64,000 nt of DNA. It comes from Castanea sativa. Taxonomy: Eukaryota; Streptophyta; Magnoliopsida; Fagales; Fagaceae. Location of the stretch: positions 2,953,501-3,017,500 of the forward strand of contig NC_134016.1 in assembly GCF_040712315.1 (NCBI RefSeq). Reading direction: 5' to 3'. This document shows, in pieces, positions 51,760 to 64,000 of this stretch. Positions within the stretch are counted from its first letter, which is position 1. Each line of letters opens with the position of its first letter. The notes under the pieces are model-generated. The model worked only from the letters and a program-made list of their open reading frames with translations. It was not told where the DNA came from and searched no databases. A program made the position numbers and the translations under genes.

Positions 51760-54660
51760 ATATTTCAAACTATTCAGTTTGAAAAGGAGAAGGAAGGAGA
51801 TAAAAGAATGGTCATAGTCCAAGAATCATAATAGGCAGACTTTTAAATTGATTCTAAGGCTATTTCTTTTTCTCACTTAATTTGTGAGTTTTGTTCTACT
51901 CATCTATTTCTTCTCTTCCAACAAATTTTATTATCACTTAGTTTTAAATTTGCTGTCCTATATTAAGTTCTTTGTTAATGTGTTAGTGGCTAATTGACAA
52001 CCATTTTTTTATTTTTTATTTTTGTTTAAAGGATGTCTGACATTTCAGGCTGCACACAAATCAAACATTATGTGAGTGTGGCCTAGGCTCAAGTTGCTGC
52101 CTCATCTACTTAAACAAGCAAAATTAACATATTTTGAAATCAAAGAGTGGATGACTTTCCGATATAGTTGGAGAACCTTTCATTTATTTGATGAGCTGTC
52201 ACTGAATGGTTGCTGGAAGCTAAGATATCTACTAGCAGGGAAAATAACAGATGCTGTTAATCTTTCATTTCTTAACTCAAGATCATTTACTTCAGCATAG
52301 ATAGTTCAAGGTTACCCATGATCCCAATATCTAGATAACTCTTGATTCCTATTCTAAGCTCAAATTTTTTGCTTAAAAATAGACTAGCTTATGCATCTTT
52401 TTCTTCTTAATAATATCCTTAGAATTTTTGTTTCAAACTCGTGTCAATCGTGTGCTCATATAGTGTAACATATTTTGTTGCATAGCATACTTATATCTTC
52501 AAATTTTAATCCCTACAAAAAAAAAAAGAAAAAAAAAAGAAGTATTTTGTTTGAAAATTCTTGAGATTATTTGTGTGTGTGTTTATTCTGGTCTACCAAC
52601 AATGTATTGATTAGGGCTCTTTTGTTACTATTACATTGTCTTCATTGTTAAGTTTTGACTTATCAATTTTGGATTAATTAGGGCTCTTTAGTCATTCAAA
52701 TTTCAAGCTTCACCAAAGTTTGTTAATGTTCTGAATTCATATAAGTCCGGTTTACTGTACAGTACACTATAAGTACAACTTGGGATTCGAATCAAATTGA
52801 ACAAGAGGTTAACATCTTTTTTCTTTTGAGATCAATTTATAATGTTGGGTAAGATGTATTGCTTATCATTGGATTACTTCAAGATTGTAGTTATTATTGA
52901 GCTACATTAATTTTATTTTCTTGAGTTTTTTTTTTTTTTTTTTACTTTAAATTTTCTAGGTGTGGATCAATTGGAACCATAATTTGAATGTATCTGCAAG
53001 TGTTGATTGGCTCTACGTATCACCATTCACAATGCATCAAGTAAGCCTAGGCTTTCCTAGCATTTACACTTTACACCATGGTTGCTTCCATCTCCATTAT
53101 ATATAAAATAAAAAATAACTCTTTTCTTTCCTGAATATACAGGAATCTTGACAATTCATCCACTTTTCAATCTTATGTTATGGTTTCCTAACTTAAAGTC
53201 TCTGTAGTAGTGGCTTCAGCACTCTTCTAGATTATGGGGTACTCATCTGTGATTAGCTTTACATATTGATTATTGTCATATATATCTCAATTTGAATGTT
53301 CAAACTTTAGTATTCAACAACACAAACAATGAAATTCGGTCTTTAGACTTCTGCAAGAAATTGAAGAGCTCAATAAAGAAGAACCACTTGTTTTGATGCA
53401 TTTTCTTCTGAGATCAAGTTTTGGATTTTGGTAAGCCCTATAACTATTTTGAGTTTTCTTTCTTCTTTTGTTTTTGTTTATTTTTATCCCTGAAAATTTT
53501 GTGATAATAAATTGGAATTAATTGGACATATTGGTGACTTCAACACATTTATAAATCACACTTACATGATGAATTAGCCTTCTTACATACAAATTATCAT
53601 CGTATATATCTTGATTTGAATGTTCAAGCTTTAGAAATAATTAATGATAAACTATGATGTCTTTAGACCTAAGCCAAAAGATAAAGAGCCCAATAAAGAA
53701 GAGCAACTTGATGTTCAAATTTGATGCATTTTTTTTACCTCAGATCAAGTTAAGGGTTTTGGTAAGTCATATTACTGTTTCTGAGTTTTCTTTCTTTTGT
53801 ATATTGTTTATTTTTATACCTAAAAATCAATAATTGTTCTTAAAAATGTTGGTTTGAAGAATGAATGATTTCCCTTCTCCAGCCCTCACTAAACAACCTT
53901 AGAAGGGACAGCTAATGCATTCCACTAAATGAACAGGGTTCTTTGGTCGGCCTGCGACCCCTGGATGCCATAGGTGTCCTGGGATGATCTCCTAGCTCCT
54001 ACAAGGTGGAGATGATGGGATTGGCCCATGAATTTTCCTTCCTTTTGCCGCATTTCTCTCTAAGGATTGAAGTTGGCATAAGTTGTTGACAACCAAAAAT
54101 ATGTCAGGTGAGGCAAAGGTTTTCTAGCTTCTACACCATCGTTACTTCCATCTCCTATCTATATGCTAAACCATGGATCCTTTCTACTAAACAGAATTCC
54201 CAACAGCTCATCCACCTAATCTTATGCTGTTCTCATGGCCTCATAATGCCCTTTGTTCCAATGACTTCAACACTTTACTGTACACCGAGGTATACATATG
54301 AAGATTATCCATTTTATACACATTGATTTCATTTCATTGATAATCTCTTCTACATATCTCGACCAGAGCATTTAATACTACTAGCATCAATTAATGGATT
54401 TCCCATGTGTCTTCTATTGCAGCCTTCTCTTCTCATCAGCCTTGTTGTCTTAACTAAGAGGACAACTTGTTTGGGTGCCCCAGTTCACACTAAGGATCGG
54501 AGGATAATTCCCTACAGTTACTAGATAAGGTAATGGACATATATCTCTGTAGCTTGAATTATATTTGTTGTTATTCAATTAGTGACATTTGGTTTAAACA
54601 TTAACTATATTACTAACAAATATGACTTTAAATTCCTAATAATTAAGTCAGTTATGAATA
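51760..54660 (+). repeat. Older segmental duplicate, copy 2 (partner 36480-39000)
   Basis: See the partner for shared blocks. Here an internal block (53225-53450) is repeated at 53560-53780 and partly again at 54170-54290, so the copy has its own tandem expansion. An LRR-like LSLNGCWKLRYLLAG piece is at about 52197-52241. Sequence at 53880-54060 is unusually GC-rich and has no counterpart in copy 1. Confidence 0.72.
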
Positions 54661-54734
54661 ACACTGACGTGTAATAGTTTGAAGATTCATTGTGTTGATG
54701 GATTCTGATGACTTCACATTCATTCATCTTTTAG

Positions 54735-54753
54735 GGGGGGGGGGGGGGGGGGA
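54735..54753. repeat. G-homopolymer
   Basis: A G-run of about 19, prone to length error. Confidence 0.85.
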
Positions 54754-54759
54754 AGCAAG

Positions 54760-56640
54760 ATGCACAACAGTGTGGTATAAGGCATATCCTTATTTAATTT
54801 GACCCACCTGAGTGGCTGGATATATGCATGACCATGCTAGCTTGTTAGAGCTTCTGACAAATGGGTAAGTTCTGATTCTTGTGAAATGAGTTGGAGCAAT
54901 ATTGAGATTGATTATACAAAACGCTAACCAAAAATAGCATACACAGGTTCTACTCAGTGTTGCACAAGCACATCTAACAATATAGCCACTTCAACCATGT
55001 CTTTCTATGTCTAATGCTTTCTTTGGCATCATCAATCATCATTGAAACTCACTTAGAAGTCAGAACTAGAACTTGCCCTTAGAAAGACAAAACTGGGACT
55101 CGCAAGATTACAGGTCAAGTATATGGGTCATGATCAAAAGCTTTTACAGTGTTTATCCCTTTTCTTGATATTGAGAAATTTGTCATTGTAGCTCGTTGTA
55201 TACAAATAACATTTATCAGGAATGCTTTGTTTTGTAGTTGTGATCATTTTCAAGATGTTGTTTCATTATTAAATTGTGTTTCCTGTTAGACATTGTCCAT
55301 TTAACTCTTGGCCACAATGATTAGACTAATAAAAAGGATATGGATTTTCTGTTCATTCTGATGTTCAAATCACCTAAGCTGGCAGCAATGTTGTGCCTTC
55401 TGTGGCACATATGGTTAGGGTAATTCCCAACACAACTCAACCACCATAGCAACGTTTGGAAAAATCTGGAGTTATCTAAGAGAGCTTTTGTTTCATTTGG
55501 CCTTGTGATTTACCCCATTTTCACTTTTGAATTTTTGGAGGTCCATATGTTATCTAAACAATAAAATATTATAAATATTTTCGGACTATTCTCATCAAAC
55601 GCAAAAAAAAAAAAAAAAAAAAAAGGATTGAACCTTGTTATTAGTGGCAAATTTTTGGACAAAAGTAAGTAGAGGAGTTATGCTGCTGGTCCAAAAGGCA
55701 TGTAGAGAAGTAATCCAGTCTGCCCCAAAGCTGCTAGTATGTGAGCAGAAGAGACATAGCTCCCACCAAAACTTCAATTTCAGAACAGTAAGGCTATTTG
55801 CAGCCATTAACTAGTTAAAACTGAGACTTAACCAAAGCTTGTGACTAAGACAAGTATCAAGTTCAAATCCAAGTCTCCCTTCACTATGTGAACCAAGCTC
55901 ACTAAAAGAAGGGTGACAAGCCAAGGGAAAAGAATGAGGAGCAGTGAATTGAAGTTGAAGGGAAAAAAGGATGATTGTACATCAATTTGGATCCATGCAA
56001 AGTTTGATAAGAGAGCTTGGAACACTTGTGAGACCAATGGATCCTTTCTGATGTCATATGTAAAAGAAGGGACTCTTAAAGAACAAGAAAATAACTGCCA
56101 TGTAACAAAATAACACAGCTTTGCTTTTACCTCCATAAAATCAGCACACAAAAAAGGTTGTTACAAACCTTACTTTTAGAATATTTAAATATTGGTTTTC
56201 CTTTTAAGGAAGCCATTTTTAAGGAAGCTAAACAGCCAAGGATTGAATGCTTATGGGACACCATTTGTGAGTATAAATTTTATTTTATCACACTATTCGT
56301 TAAATTAGATTTTCGGGAAGTTTTATTGATAGGGAGTAGGGTAGTCTTGAAAAGTCTCGACCCCACTTCCTTTTAAAAATTATTTTTTAAAAAGGTAAAC
56401 CTTAATTATAGTAGTTTATGTGTAATTTATTAGCTTTCTTAATTGAATTCAAATGGGTTGTTTTGAATTTAATTTTTTTTTATTTGAGTTATAAATTTAA
56501 TTATTATTGGAAAAAAACAATATTCTTATCCTATTGGTCAATGCAACAAAGTTTTTGAATTGAATTGAAATACCTAATGTAATAGCCATCTATTTGTGTT
56601 TTAAGAAAATAATAATAATAATGATTAAAGCCATATTTGC
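54760..56640. other. Intergenic, no gene seen
   Basis: No recognised gene. An A-run at 55603-55624 could be a retroposon tail but I found no TSD. Frames of about 66 and 107 codons overlap on opposite strands at 55.8-56.15 kb with no motif. Confidence 0.45.
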
Positions 56641-56654
56641 AAATGGTTTCTTAC

Positions 56655-57050
56655 TAAGAGCATCCATATTGGTGGAGTCATAAATTTAGCAATATGACTC
56701 CATAAAAAACTACTTTATCTATTTTACCTTCTCACTTTACAAAACACCCAAAATCAATGGTTTTATTCTCGTTTTCAACAAAATAAAATAATATAAACAA
56801 TACAATAAAATAATATATTCACTACAAAGCAGTGTGAACACTGAATAAAGTAATATATTTAATATAAAATAGTGTGAACACACAATTTAATAATAGTTTT
56901 TTTTTTTTACTTATTAACTACAGTGCACAACTCACAGCTGTGGAGCCAAATTATTTGGTTTTGGCTCCACCATTGTAGCCATAAATTTATATTTGGTGGT
57001 ATTAAAAATAGCAATATAACTTTTTAGCACCACCAATACTAATGTTCAGA
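56655..57050. mobile_element. Probable MITE with TATTGGTGG inverted ends
   Basis: The left part reads GAGCATCCATATTGGTGGAG; the right end, reversed, GAACATTAGTATTGGTGGTG. Inside, TTTAGCAATATGACTCC and its inverted counterpart extend the symmetry. TSD not determined. Confidence 0.5.
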
Positions 57051-57720
57051 AAGTAAAATAGCTATATAATTGGAAAGATTTTCTTCCTCTTAATTAAAAA
57101 ATTCAAAATTGATGACTCTTAAAAAAGTCTTTAGAAAAAGTTTTATTATTTGATATGAACAATGATTATTCAACCAACTAAATAAATTTCTTTAAAAAAA
57201 ACAACTAAATAAATAAATTGTATGATCTCTATCAACTTAAAATTATCAATTATCAATATGGTATCATAATAGAATATTCTTTGAAAATTAGCATTTTTTT
57301 CCTTAAATAAACTTGGGTTATGTTTGTTTAATAGAAAGTGACTTTTCAAATAGGAAAAGGATTTTTTTTTTTTTTTTTTTTGGGCAATGAAAGACTTCTT
57401 TTGGTTTTTTTTTTTTTGAAAATAAATTGTTTTTATTGATTAATTGATGGCATAGTAGCCTATCAACAAAAAATTTCCACTTCCTTATTTTCAACATGAA
57501 TTGACCATGTCAGTCAATATTGAAGAAATAATCAGTGCTCAGAGAAGGTACCATTTTCGTCAATGCCAGTCTACTTCCTGATTTTAAACATTAATTTCCA
57601 CTTCTCAACTAGGTTAACGCGTTGATTGAGATAAAAGTGGTCAAAATTGGTAATAATTGAGGTAAAAAGTAGTCAAGCATAATTTCTCACGTGTGAACAT
57701 CTCACTAAGAGACAAGGCGA

Positions 57721-57723
<3 letters not shown>

Positions 57724-57766
<43 letters not shown>
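57724..57766. repeat. (AT)n microsatellite
   Basis: About 20 AT units. Confidence 0.95.
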
Positions 57767-57770
<4 letters not shown>

Positions 57771-57808
57771 AGAACCCTCTATTTTTTACCTAAATATTAA
57801 ATATACTT

Positions 57809-57849
57809 TAATTAACTAATTACTTTTTGAGAGGATAATTAACTAATTA
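57809..57849 (-). mobile_element. Micro-retroinsertion with 14-bp TSD
   Basis: TAATTAACTAATTA (57809-57822, 57836-57849, exact) flanks 13 bp CTTTTTGAGAGGA. The target is itself repetitive, so this is the weakest of the set. Confidence 0.5.
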
Positions 57850-58429
57850 GTAACATGAGAATTGATAAAAACATGACATATTAGACATTAAAAATTTATA
57901 TTTAAACACAAAAAAATTGATTAATATCTTAATTTGATAATAAAAAATTATCATAAAAAATGAACCATAGGTTACACCTCTCTTAAAAAAAACAATACAT
58001 GTTAATATAGTAAGTCATTATGACTCTTACAATATACACACAAGTATGGAATGCCAATACAAAACTAACAAACATGCACAAAAGTCAATTAATAAATGAT
58101 ATAACAAGATAATTCAGTAAAGAATGATTTAGATGAATTAATTTCAACAAATTACAATTATAGTTTTTTAGTGAAGTTGTGGTGTGCCTTTGTATTAGAA
58201 CCACTTTCTCTCCTTTATGTGTGTTTGTTTCTCCAAAAAAAATAAAAAAAAATCAACATGTTACCGTAAAAAAAAAAAAAAAAGAAGAATTTTTAATGGT
58301 ACGCTAAATACAATGGTAAATTATATATTTGGCCCCTAATTTTTATGCTATGTATCAATTTAGGCCATGATCTTTTAAATTGACATCAATTTCGCCCATG
58401 ATTTTTTGATATTAGAATTCGTCAGCGCA

Positions 58430-60065
58430 GATTGGTCCAAAGACAGATCCCAACCATAAGTTTTCTCATATTGAATCAACCAAAAACAAATGGAGTGTTC
58501 TGTTATCTTCAGCTGCAAATGATCGATATATTTAAGAGCATCACAAAGAGCTCTAGATTTGTTTGCGCAAAAGTAATTCCCAAATATTGAATGTGCCCTG
58601 TAGGGTTATTTGATAATTATCAAGTTGGGGAGAGTCTGAAAATGTTTTTACCTGCAAACAAGTTCAGGTATTTAAATAATGTGGTAAGTCCATCCAAACC
58701 TGATCTCCCCCTTTTCTTTTATCAAATTTCTATATTCTTATTCTCAATTTCCCCTAATTTTCATTTACTCCTCATTCTGTCACAGAAGAATTTAGAAAGT
58801 TCTCTGCATGCATTGCAAATGATTGATATTCCAAAGGGACTCACCAAATTAGAGGAACTGCAGATTTTTTGGTATCTCCTTTTTTGTCCAAGTATAGATT
58901 GCCCATTTTCCAATAATACAGAAACAAAGTGGTAAGTGTATCTCCTACTCCTCCTCTTCTCTTATAGATTACTCTTTTTCTCTATTTTTGAAACCCAAAT
59001 TCCAAAGGGTCCGCTATTTCTTTCCCAGTATATACCCACTTCCATAGTATAATTCACAAAATTTTCAGAAGATGGGTGATCATGAAAGTGAGTAAATAAT
59101 AGAAATTCAAGAATCAATAGTATTAACATGGTTACCAAAATATAAGATACTTCCAGCTAGAACTAATCAATGCAACAACCATAGGAATTTAAAAGGTGCT
59201 CTTTATTGGTCGTGTCATGGCATGCTTAGTATTTTAAAAATTTTAGTCCACTGGTAGCTTCTGATATGACATATGATTCTTCTACATTGTCAAGGATACT
59301 TGGACACAAACTATATTTGGGGTCTATTCTTCTTATAGTGACCTAAGCTAGTCTTCAATCAGCCAAAACTTTGAAACAAACACATTTTTAGTTGGTGGCT
59401 TCATATTTTGAGGATCTTAAAGATTTGGCCGAGTGGTGGGTTAACTTTTATCTCTCCTAAAGAGCTAAATTTTGGGTACAAGAATGCTATTTCCTGGCAG
59501 CAAAAGATGAGTTCCTGGTCCTTCCAAACAACATCCTCTTTGGTGTTACATAAGTGTAAGGTTTGTCAGAGTGCTTGAGAATTTTTTAAAAGTTAATTCC
59601 ATGATCTCACTTTAATAGCAACAGCTGGATAAATCTTGTTGCTTGCTGCCAGAGTGGTTAACAATTGCACATGGCCCAAATGGGTGTTAATTTGAATGCT
59701 GTGTGATTAGAGTTCATTATAATTTGTGAGTTCCCTCAAATCTCACCTTCTTCTCTTGTGATGTCGCCCTTTTAGCCAAACCTATCCTTCATGATTTGTT
59801 TATTGCAGGTACTATTTACTATATATGTTAATATCGTGGAATGCAATATTTGCCAGAATTTGTCGGCAGCCTTTTTTCTCTTGAACATTTTTTACTTATT
59901 GGATGCAAGAACCTTGCTCATGTACCTAAAATGGATTCCATTTCTGTCACCTGAACAAATTGCAGTGCCAATCCATTCATAATTGCCCCAAGGAAAGATG
60001 TGCTGAGGGCATCGACACTGAATACTCCAAAGACTGAGTGGATTACAGAAGAAAAGTTCACATAT
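58430..60065 (+). pseudogene. Decayed NLR tail: LRR exons and 3' region
   Basis: Reproduces the order seen after the intact gene. There is a GCAGATTGGTCCAAAGACAGAT block with TAAGTTTTCTCATATTGAAT; an exon with GAAAATGTTTTTACCTGCAA and TTCAG|GT; an exon at 58787-58931 giving SSLHALQMIDIP then LTKLEELQIFWYLLF; and at about 59840-60055 an LRR end giving LPEFVGSLFSLEHFLLIGCK and, in another frame, NCPKERCAEGIDTEYS, like [17 protein letters not shown] of the intact protein. Stops and frameshifts break it. The CC, NB-ARC and most LRRs are missing. Confidence 0.7.
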
Positions 60066-61015
60066 ATGTAGTTAAAACGATATGGGTGGTAAGTTTTCTC
60101 AAAATTAATCTTCTTTACTCAACTCTCCTTTAAATCAACCAATTATGTTTGTAATTACAGTAATCTCTTCCTTTCTCTGTTCAATTTCTCCTAATCTTTT
60201 TTGTTGTACTTCTTATTTTGTCAATTAAATGTATTGCCTTGATGTGTTGGCACTACTCTGGGACAAATTATCCATTATGTTCAGCTGGATGAACAATTAA
60301 TTCACTTTATGGAGTTTAATGAAAGTTTGTTAAAGTTGATACATTTTCTCAAATATTCTCTTCTAATTTAAAAGTATTTATTCAATCCACCCAAAAAAAA
60401 AAACCAATTCATGCCATCGATCCCCTCTTCCCTATCACTTTTCCTTTCCTACAACATTTACTAACCTGTTACATCGCAAAAGTAAAAGAAAATTTGTCAA
60501 TTCAATATAATTTTAATGACTTTTGCATGATTAGTGTTGGTGGTAGTCTAATGAAATCTAATATTGCTTAAACTCCTACAATTAAGACCATATTGTAACG
60601 ACGCAATTCAATAACTGTGAAGGTAACTAATTTTGGGAAGTTATCACCAGCCTCCTCTTTTTCCTTTGTTTTTTCTTTCTAAAATCATTGATGAGTTTAC
60701 TCCCTCCAATGAATCTAGCAACATCAGGTATTATTTATTTAGCTATTCAATCATAGAGAACATAAGGTGTATCCATTAAGCATTTCCATATAGAAACTTT
60801 ACAGTCGAGCTCATTAAATTAGGCGTTTGAGATTTTCAGATCGTATAGAAGTTCCTCTTACTCATAAGAGGCTTAGGATTTCTTCAGTTTAAAGAGGGAA
60901 CTTATTATTCTTTTGCTTGATTGTAGAGTGATACTTATGGTGGAATTTTTCTATAGAGGCTTTTCCCCATTTTCTGAATGCTTGGGTAGGTCTGTCTTTC
61001 ATGATTGGTTCAAAT
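60066..61015 (+). repeat. Old copy of the NLR 3' flank
   Basis: Shares TATTGCCTTGATGTGTTGGC, TGAACAATTAATT..TTTATGGAGTTTAAT, GGCGTTTGAGATTTTCAG and GGTTCAAATTTTGAAGAACTT with the flanks at 29.6-30.4 and 34.4-35.25 kb. It lacks the SINE inserted in those, so it branched off earlier. Confidence 0.75.
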
Positions 61016-61019
61016 TTTG

Positions 61020-61930
61020 AAGAACTTAAGTTTTTATACATTGTGCTCAACATACAGCTGGAGCAAGAGAAATATGGCAAGCTTCAATGACCCATATTGC
61101 CCCAGAAGGTGACTACTTTGTTTAATCTGCATACCAATTCTGCAGAAGGGAAAACTGTATGTTTTCACCAGAACGTATTTCTGGAGGTTCAAATGGTGAT
61201 ATATCCATTGATAAATCTTATGCAGTGCTGGTAGTGTTACAGTATCACCTTCTGGCCAGGACCATTCTGCTGGTCTTGGTAAGAATTTGTACTTGCATGA
61301 CTGTTAACGATATGGAACTAGCCAAAACTAAAGAGTAAAGATATCTTTTTATGAAAGATTGATTGACCAAAGTTGCCTGTCAAATCTGAAATAAATAAAA
61401 AATCTTGTTCAGTCTTTGATGTCCCAAATCTTGGACTGACTGTTAGAGCAAAGCTAGAGTTTAGAGGAATTGGACGTTGAGTGTGACCAAACTCTGTCAA
61501 GTTGACTCCAGATATACCCAACCTAAAGGTAGAAGTTCTTGATTAGCTGTAATGGTGAATTAGCTGTGTAAAAAATTGAGTTATGGAATTAACTTCTCCT
61601 AGTCATATACAGATTATTAGGCTTTGTATATCATTTTGTGATGTTTAGAGATGTACAATGGCTGGGTAGTAGCCACGATTCATCAAACACGTTTGAAGAA
61701 ATCTAACGTTTTGATAGCCTCTATAGTTTATGAATATGTTTTCTGGAATATTTTCAATTGTTGTGATGAACTTTCATATGTATACTAAAATGTGGTATTT
61801 TTTCCCCAACTTTTTTGGATTTGAGCCTTTTTGCGTTTCGATCAATTATATTAGTTTTTCCCCCTTCTTGGACAGGTATCTGGAAGGGTGCTTATGAATG
61901 CCAGGCTACAATAATTCCAAAAAAGGGGAG
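61020..61930 (+). repeat. Older segmental duplicate, copy 2 (partner 40080-40870)
   Basis: See the partner. No reading frame. Confidence 0.75.
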
Positions 61931-61934
61931 AGTG

Positions 61935-63100
61935 TAACGTGTTGATTAAGATAAAAATTTGTAATAATTGAGGTGAAAATTATTCAAGCATAATTTCCCA
62001 TGTTCACATATGTTTACATTTTCAATAATTGCATGTGAATATGAGAAATTCAAACTTAGCAATGAGTTGGGTCGAATTAGGTTCCAGTTTTGCAACCCAT
62101 TATTTTCTAAATGGCAGAAATCCCATTAAAACGCCTTTTTTTTTTTTATTCATAAATATAAATTTTCAAAATTTGAATCGTATTGTGCGTGGCTTGATTT
62201 TTAATATTCGTATATCACATATAATATCATTTTTTTTCTTTTTATCGATTTACAATACTTACAATCAAATTCGCCACACTAAAAAGTTTTGTTTTAGTTT
62301 TGGTCTCATTAGCCTTAGAGATAAAATCTAATAATAGTAGAAGGGTACAGATGAGACAATCAAACGAAATAATTAAAAAGAAACTCCATAAAAAAATTAA
62401 CGAGAAAGAAGAAAAAATAATGATCCCCATTCCCCACCCAAAAAAAAAATGATATATTTTTTAGTTGTTGGACAAGATTAAGCTTAATCTCTTAAATTTA
62501 CACTGGCCCAAAATAAAGTAACATTCTTGTAGGAATTAGACATTTAGATTATACATACTAATACAGAATTTGCGTATGGAAATGTATCAATTCAGTCACC
62601 ACCACCAAATAATCCTTCAAAAATTTACCAAATACTCAACCCCAAATTGTTCATTAAATATAGCCTTGATAGCCTTAGTTGAAGCCCAATGAGCCACCAA
62701 TGTCACTCATCAAAATGAAAACTTTTTTAGGGGTCTCAGGGGCCACACCATTTCAAGCTAGCCCATTATTTACCAATACATCACTCCCATGTTCTCTAAT
62801 ATGTTATTGTCCCCTGAACGAACCTGAACCGAGGCATAACAACTGGGATTCTCTTAAAATGGAATTTTATAGATTTGTTAAAGTCATTGGCTTTTCAATC
62901 TAATACTTTCTGTGTGGTTGTTTGGTGGTAGACCGGTGGTGGCGGGTTTAAGTTATTTATTTATTTTTGGAAACTAAAACAAGAAAAGGCAAAAAATTAA
63001 TATCTAATTAAATAGGTAGACGTGTGTTAAATTATTATTTGTGGTGTATAAGGTGGAGTAGGGTGAGTAAGATAGAAGATTTGAACTCCCTGTATAATTA
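61935..63100. other. Intergenic, no gene seen
   Basis: 61935-62010 resembles 57615-57700 (TTGATT.AGATAAAA, AAGCATAATTTC). The rest is AT-rich; a 74-codon frame at 62.68-62.90 kb has no recognisable motif. Confidence 0.5.
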
Positions 63101-63104
63101 ATGA

Positions 63105-64000
63105 AGGCAACTTGAGCTGCCATTAGAGATATGTAGCAAGCATTAATTAATCAATTAATCAATAGAAGGATATGACTAGTCACCATCTTAAAGTTTTCTT
63201 GTATTGGCAATTAAATGGAGATTAATAGCACCCAAATTTTGAAAACAAAAATAATACTACTTTGGTTTTATGTAAACTATATAATTCTTATGGCCAGATG
63301 GATATCGGTTAGAGCAATTACTGAGCTCTAAGCTTGGGTTAACCATGTCTAACTTGCACATGGAATCTTCCTGATTTCTTATCTTTTTTTCTTTGTTTCG
63401 CCTGGTACATAAGCAATAGGCATCATGGTGAAGGAAGAGGCTTTTTAAAGCAAATGAGATCAAATAGGATAAATGCTATTGCACAAATTTGAATGCAAAA
63501 CTGTGTGGATTAGTTTGTGCGCAATAAACACCTTTCTTACAAATTTATATAATATCTAAAATCTAAAGAATAGTATTTATTTTTATTACGCTCCTTTTGA
63601 ACCATATTAACATAGCATTTTAGCCTACTTTAGTATATTCAGTCCAATTTGTTACTATTTCAATCTCATTTGGTCAATTTGGTCTACTTCAATCTATTCG
63701 GTTCACTTCAATTCATTCAGTTCATTTTGGACTAGTTGGATGTTAAATTGATTTTTTTTTTGTAAGTTGCCTTTTCAATTTTGGGCTAAAAAACTATTCT
63801 CTTTTTTTTTCTTAATTTTTGAATTAAAAAGTATAAAATTTTATTTTATTTGGGCCAAACTCTTCGGTTTTTGGGTAAAAAATTCAAACAAAATAAGGAT
63901 TAGAAATTAGAGATTTGATCCTAAAAAAACAATAAAAATTATAAATATTCAAAAGATTATCTTAAAATTCTAGCTTCAATAATATAGCATTTTATTTATA
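63105..64000 (+). repeat. 5'-flank repeat of a further NLR paralog (partial)
   Basis: 63108-63470 matches 20780-21490 of copy B: CAACTTGAG, TAGCAAGCATTAAT, CACCATCTTAAAGTTTTCTTG, TTAACC and GCATCATGGTGA. It is followed, as in copy A, by a TTCGGTCCATTT-type array (63635-63735). In copy B this block precedes the receptor ATG by about 3.4 kb. Confidence 0.65.
63635..63735 (+). repeat. TTCGGTCCATTT-type minisatellite, array at 63.6 kb
   Basis: Units such as TTTGGTCAATTTGGTCTACTT and TTCGGTTCACTTCAA-like, strongly degenerated. Confidence 0.65.

Noticed and set aside
54720..54760. G-run as a G-quadruplex regulatory site
   Set aside because: A single homopolymer with no gene nearby; more likely a sequencing or assembly length artefact.
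55603..55624. Long A-run as tail of a processed pseudogene
   Set aside because: No TSD and no recognisable coding sequence to its left.

Overview
The window is nuclear DNA of a dicot plant, most likely a woody species. It has AT-rich intergenic sequence, spliced kinase exons, an intronless CC-NBS-LRR gene, tRNA-derived SINEs, many MITEs, solo LTRs and a plastid DNA insertion. The style of the abundant MITEs and LTRs reminds me of Fagaceae (oak, chestnut, beech). That is recollection, not proof.

Layout. At 1-4708 (minus strand, running off the left edge) are the first four coding exons of an MPK6-type MAP kinase. Its second intron carries a SINE-like insertion and a 5'-truncated LINE. From 5 to 12.6 kb there is no gene, only MITEs with clear target-site duplications (TSDs) and dispersed repeats. 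From 12.65 to 24.0 kb lies a tandem duplication of a roughly 4.4 kb block, copy A (12650-17185) and copy B (19569-24008). The copies are separated by a 2.4 kb hAT-like element that itself hosts a solo LTR, and each copy has private insertions that can be dated against the other. At 24449-28093 is the only intact large gene, a 1214-residue CC-NB-ARC-LRR receptor with three W-boxes just upstream.

Downstream, the 3' part of that gene and its flank occur three times in tandem (27454-30408, 30409-32848, 32849-about 35250). Only the first is attached to a whole gene. Spliceable-looking LRR relic exons recur in these copies and again near 42.8 and 58.6-60.1 kb. From 36.5 to 63 kb are older, decayed segmental copies: 36.5-39.0 resembles 51.8-54.6, and 40.1-40.9 resembles 61.0-61.9. 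Between them lie a mosaic of plastid fragments (petD, ycf2, 23S rRNA; 48.35-49.10 kb), a solo LTR with a 5-bp TSD, and a one-exon fragment resembling a Sec1-family gene. The right end (63.1 kb on) resembles the 5' flank of the intact receptor, so another paralog probably lies just beyond the window.

Taken together this is the edge of an NLR resistance-gene cluster next to a conserved MAP-kinase gene. The most distinctive pattern is a set of ten very short insertions, mostly an A-rich tail with or without a TTCTC-like prefix. They are flanked by 10-16 bp TSDs, and the paralogous copies supply empty sites for at least three. No undescribed multi-gene system was found. The novelty here is in the repeat and duplication history.
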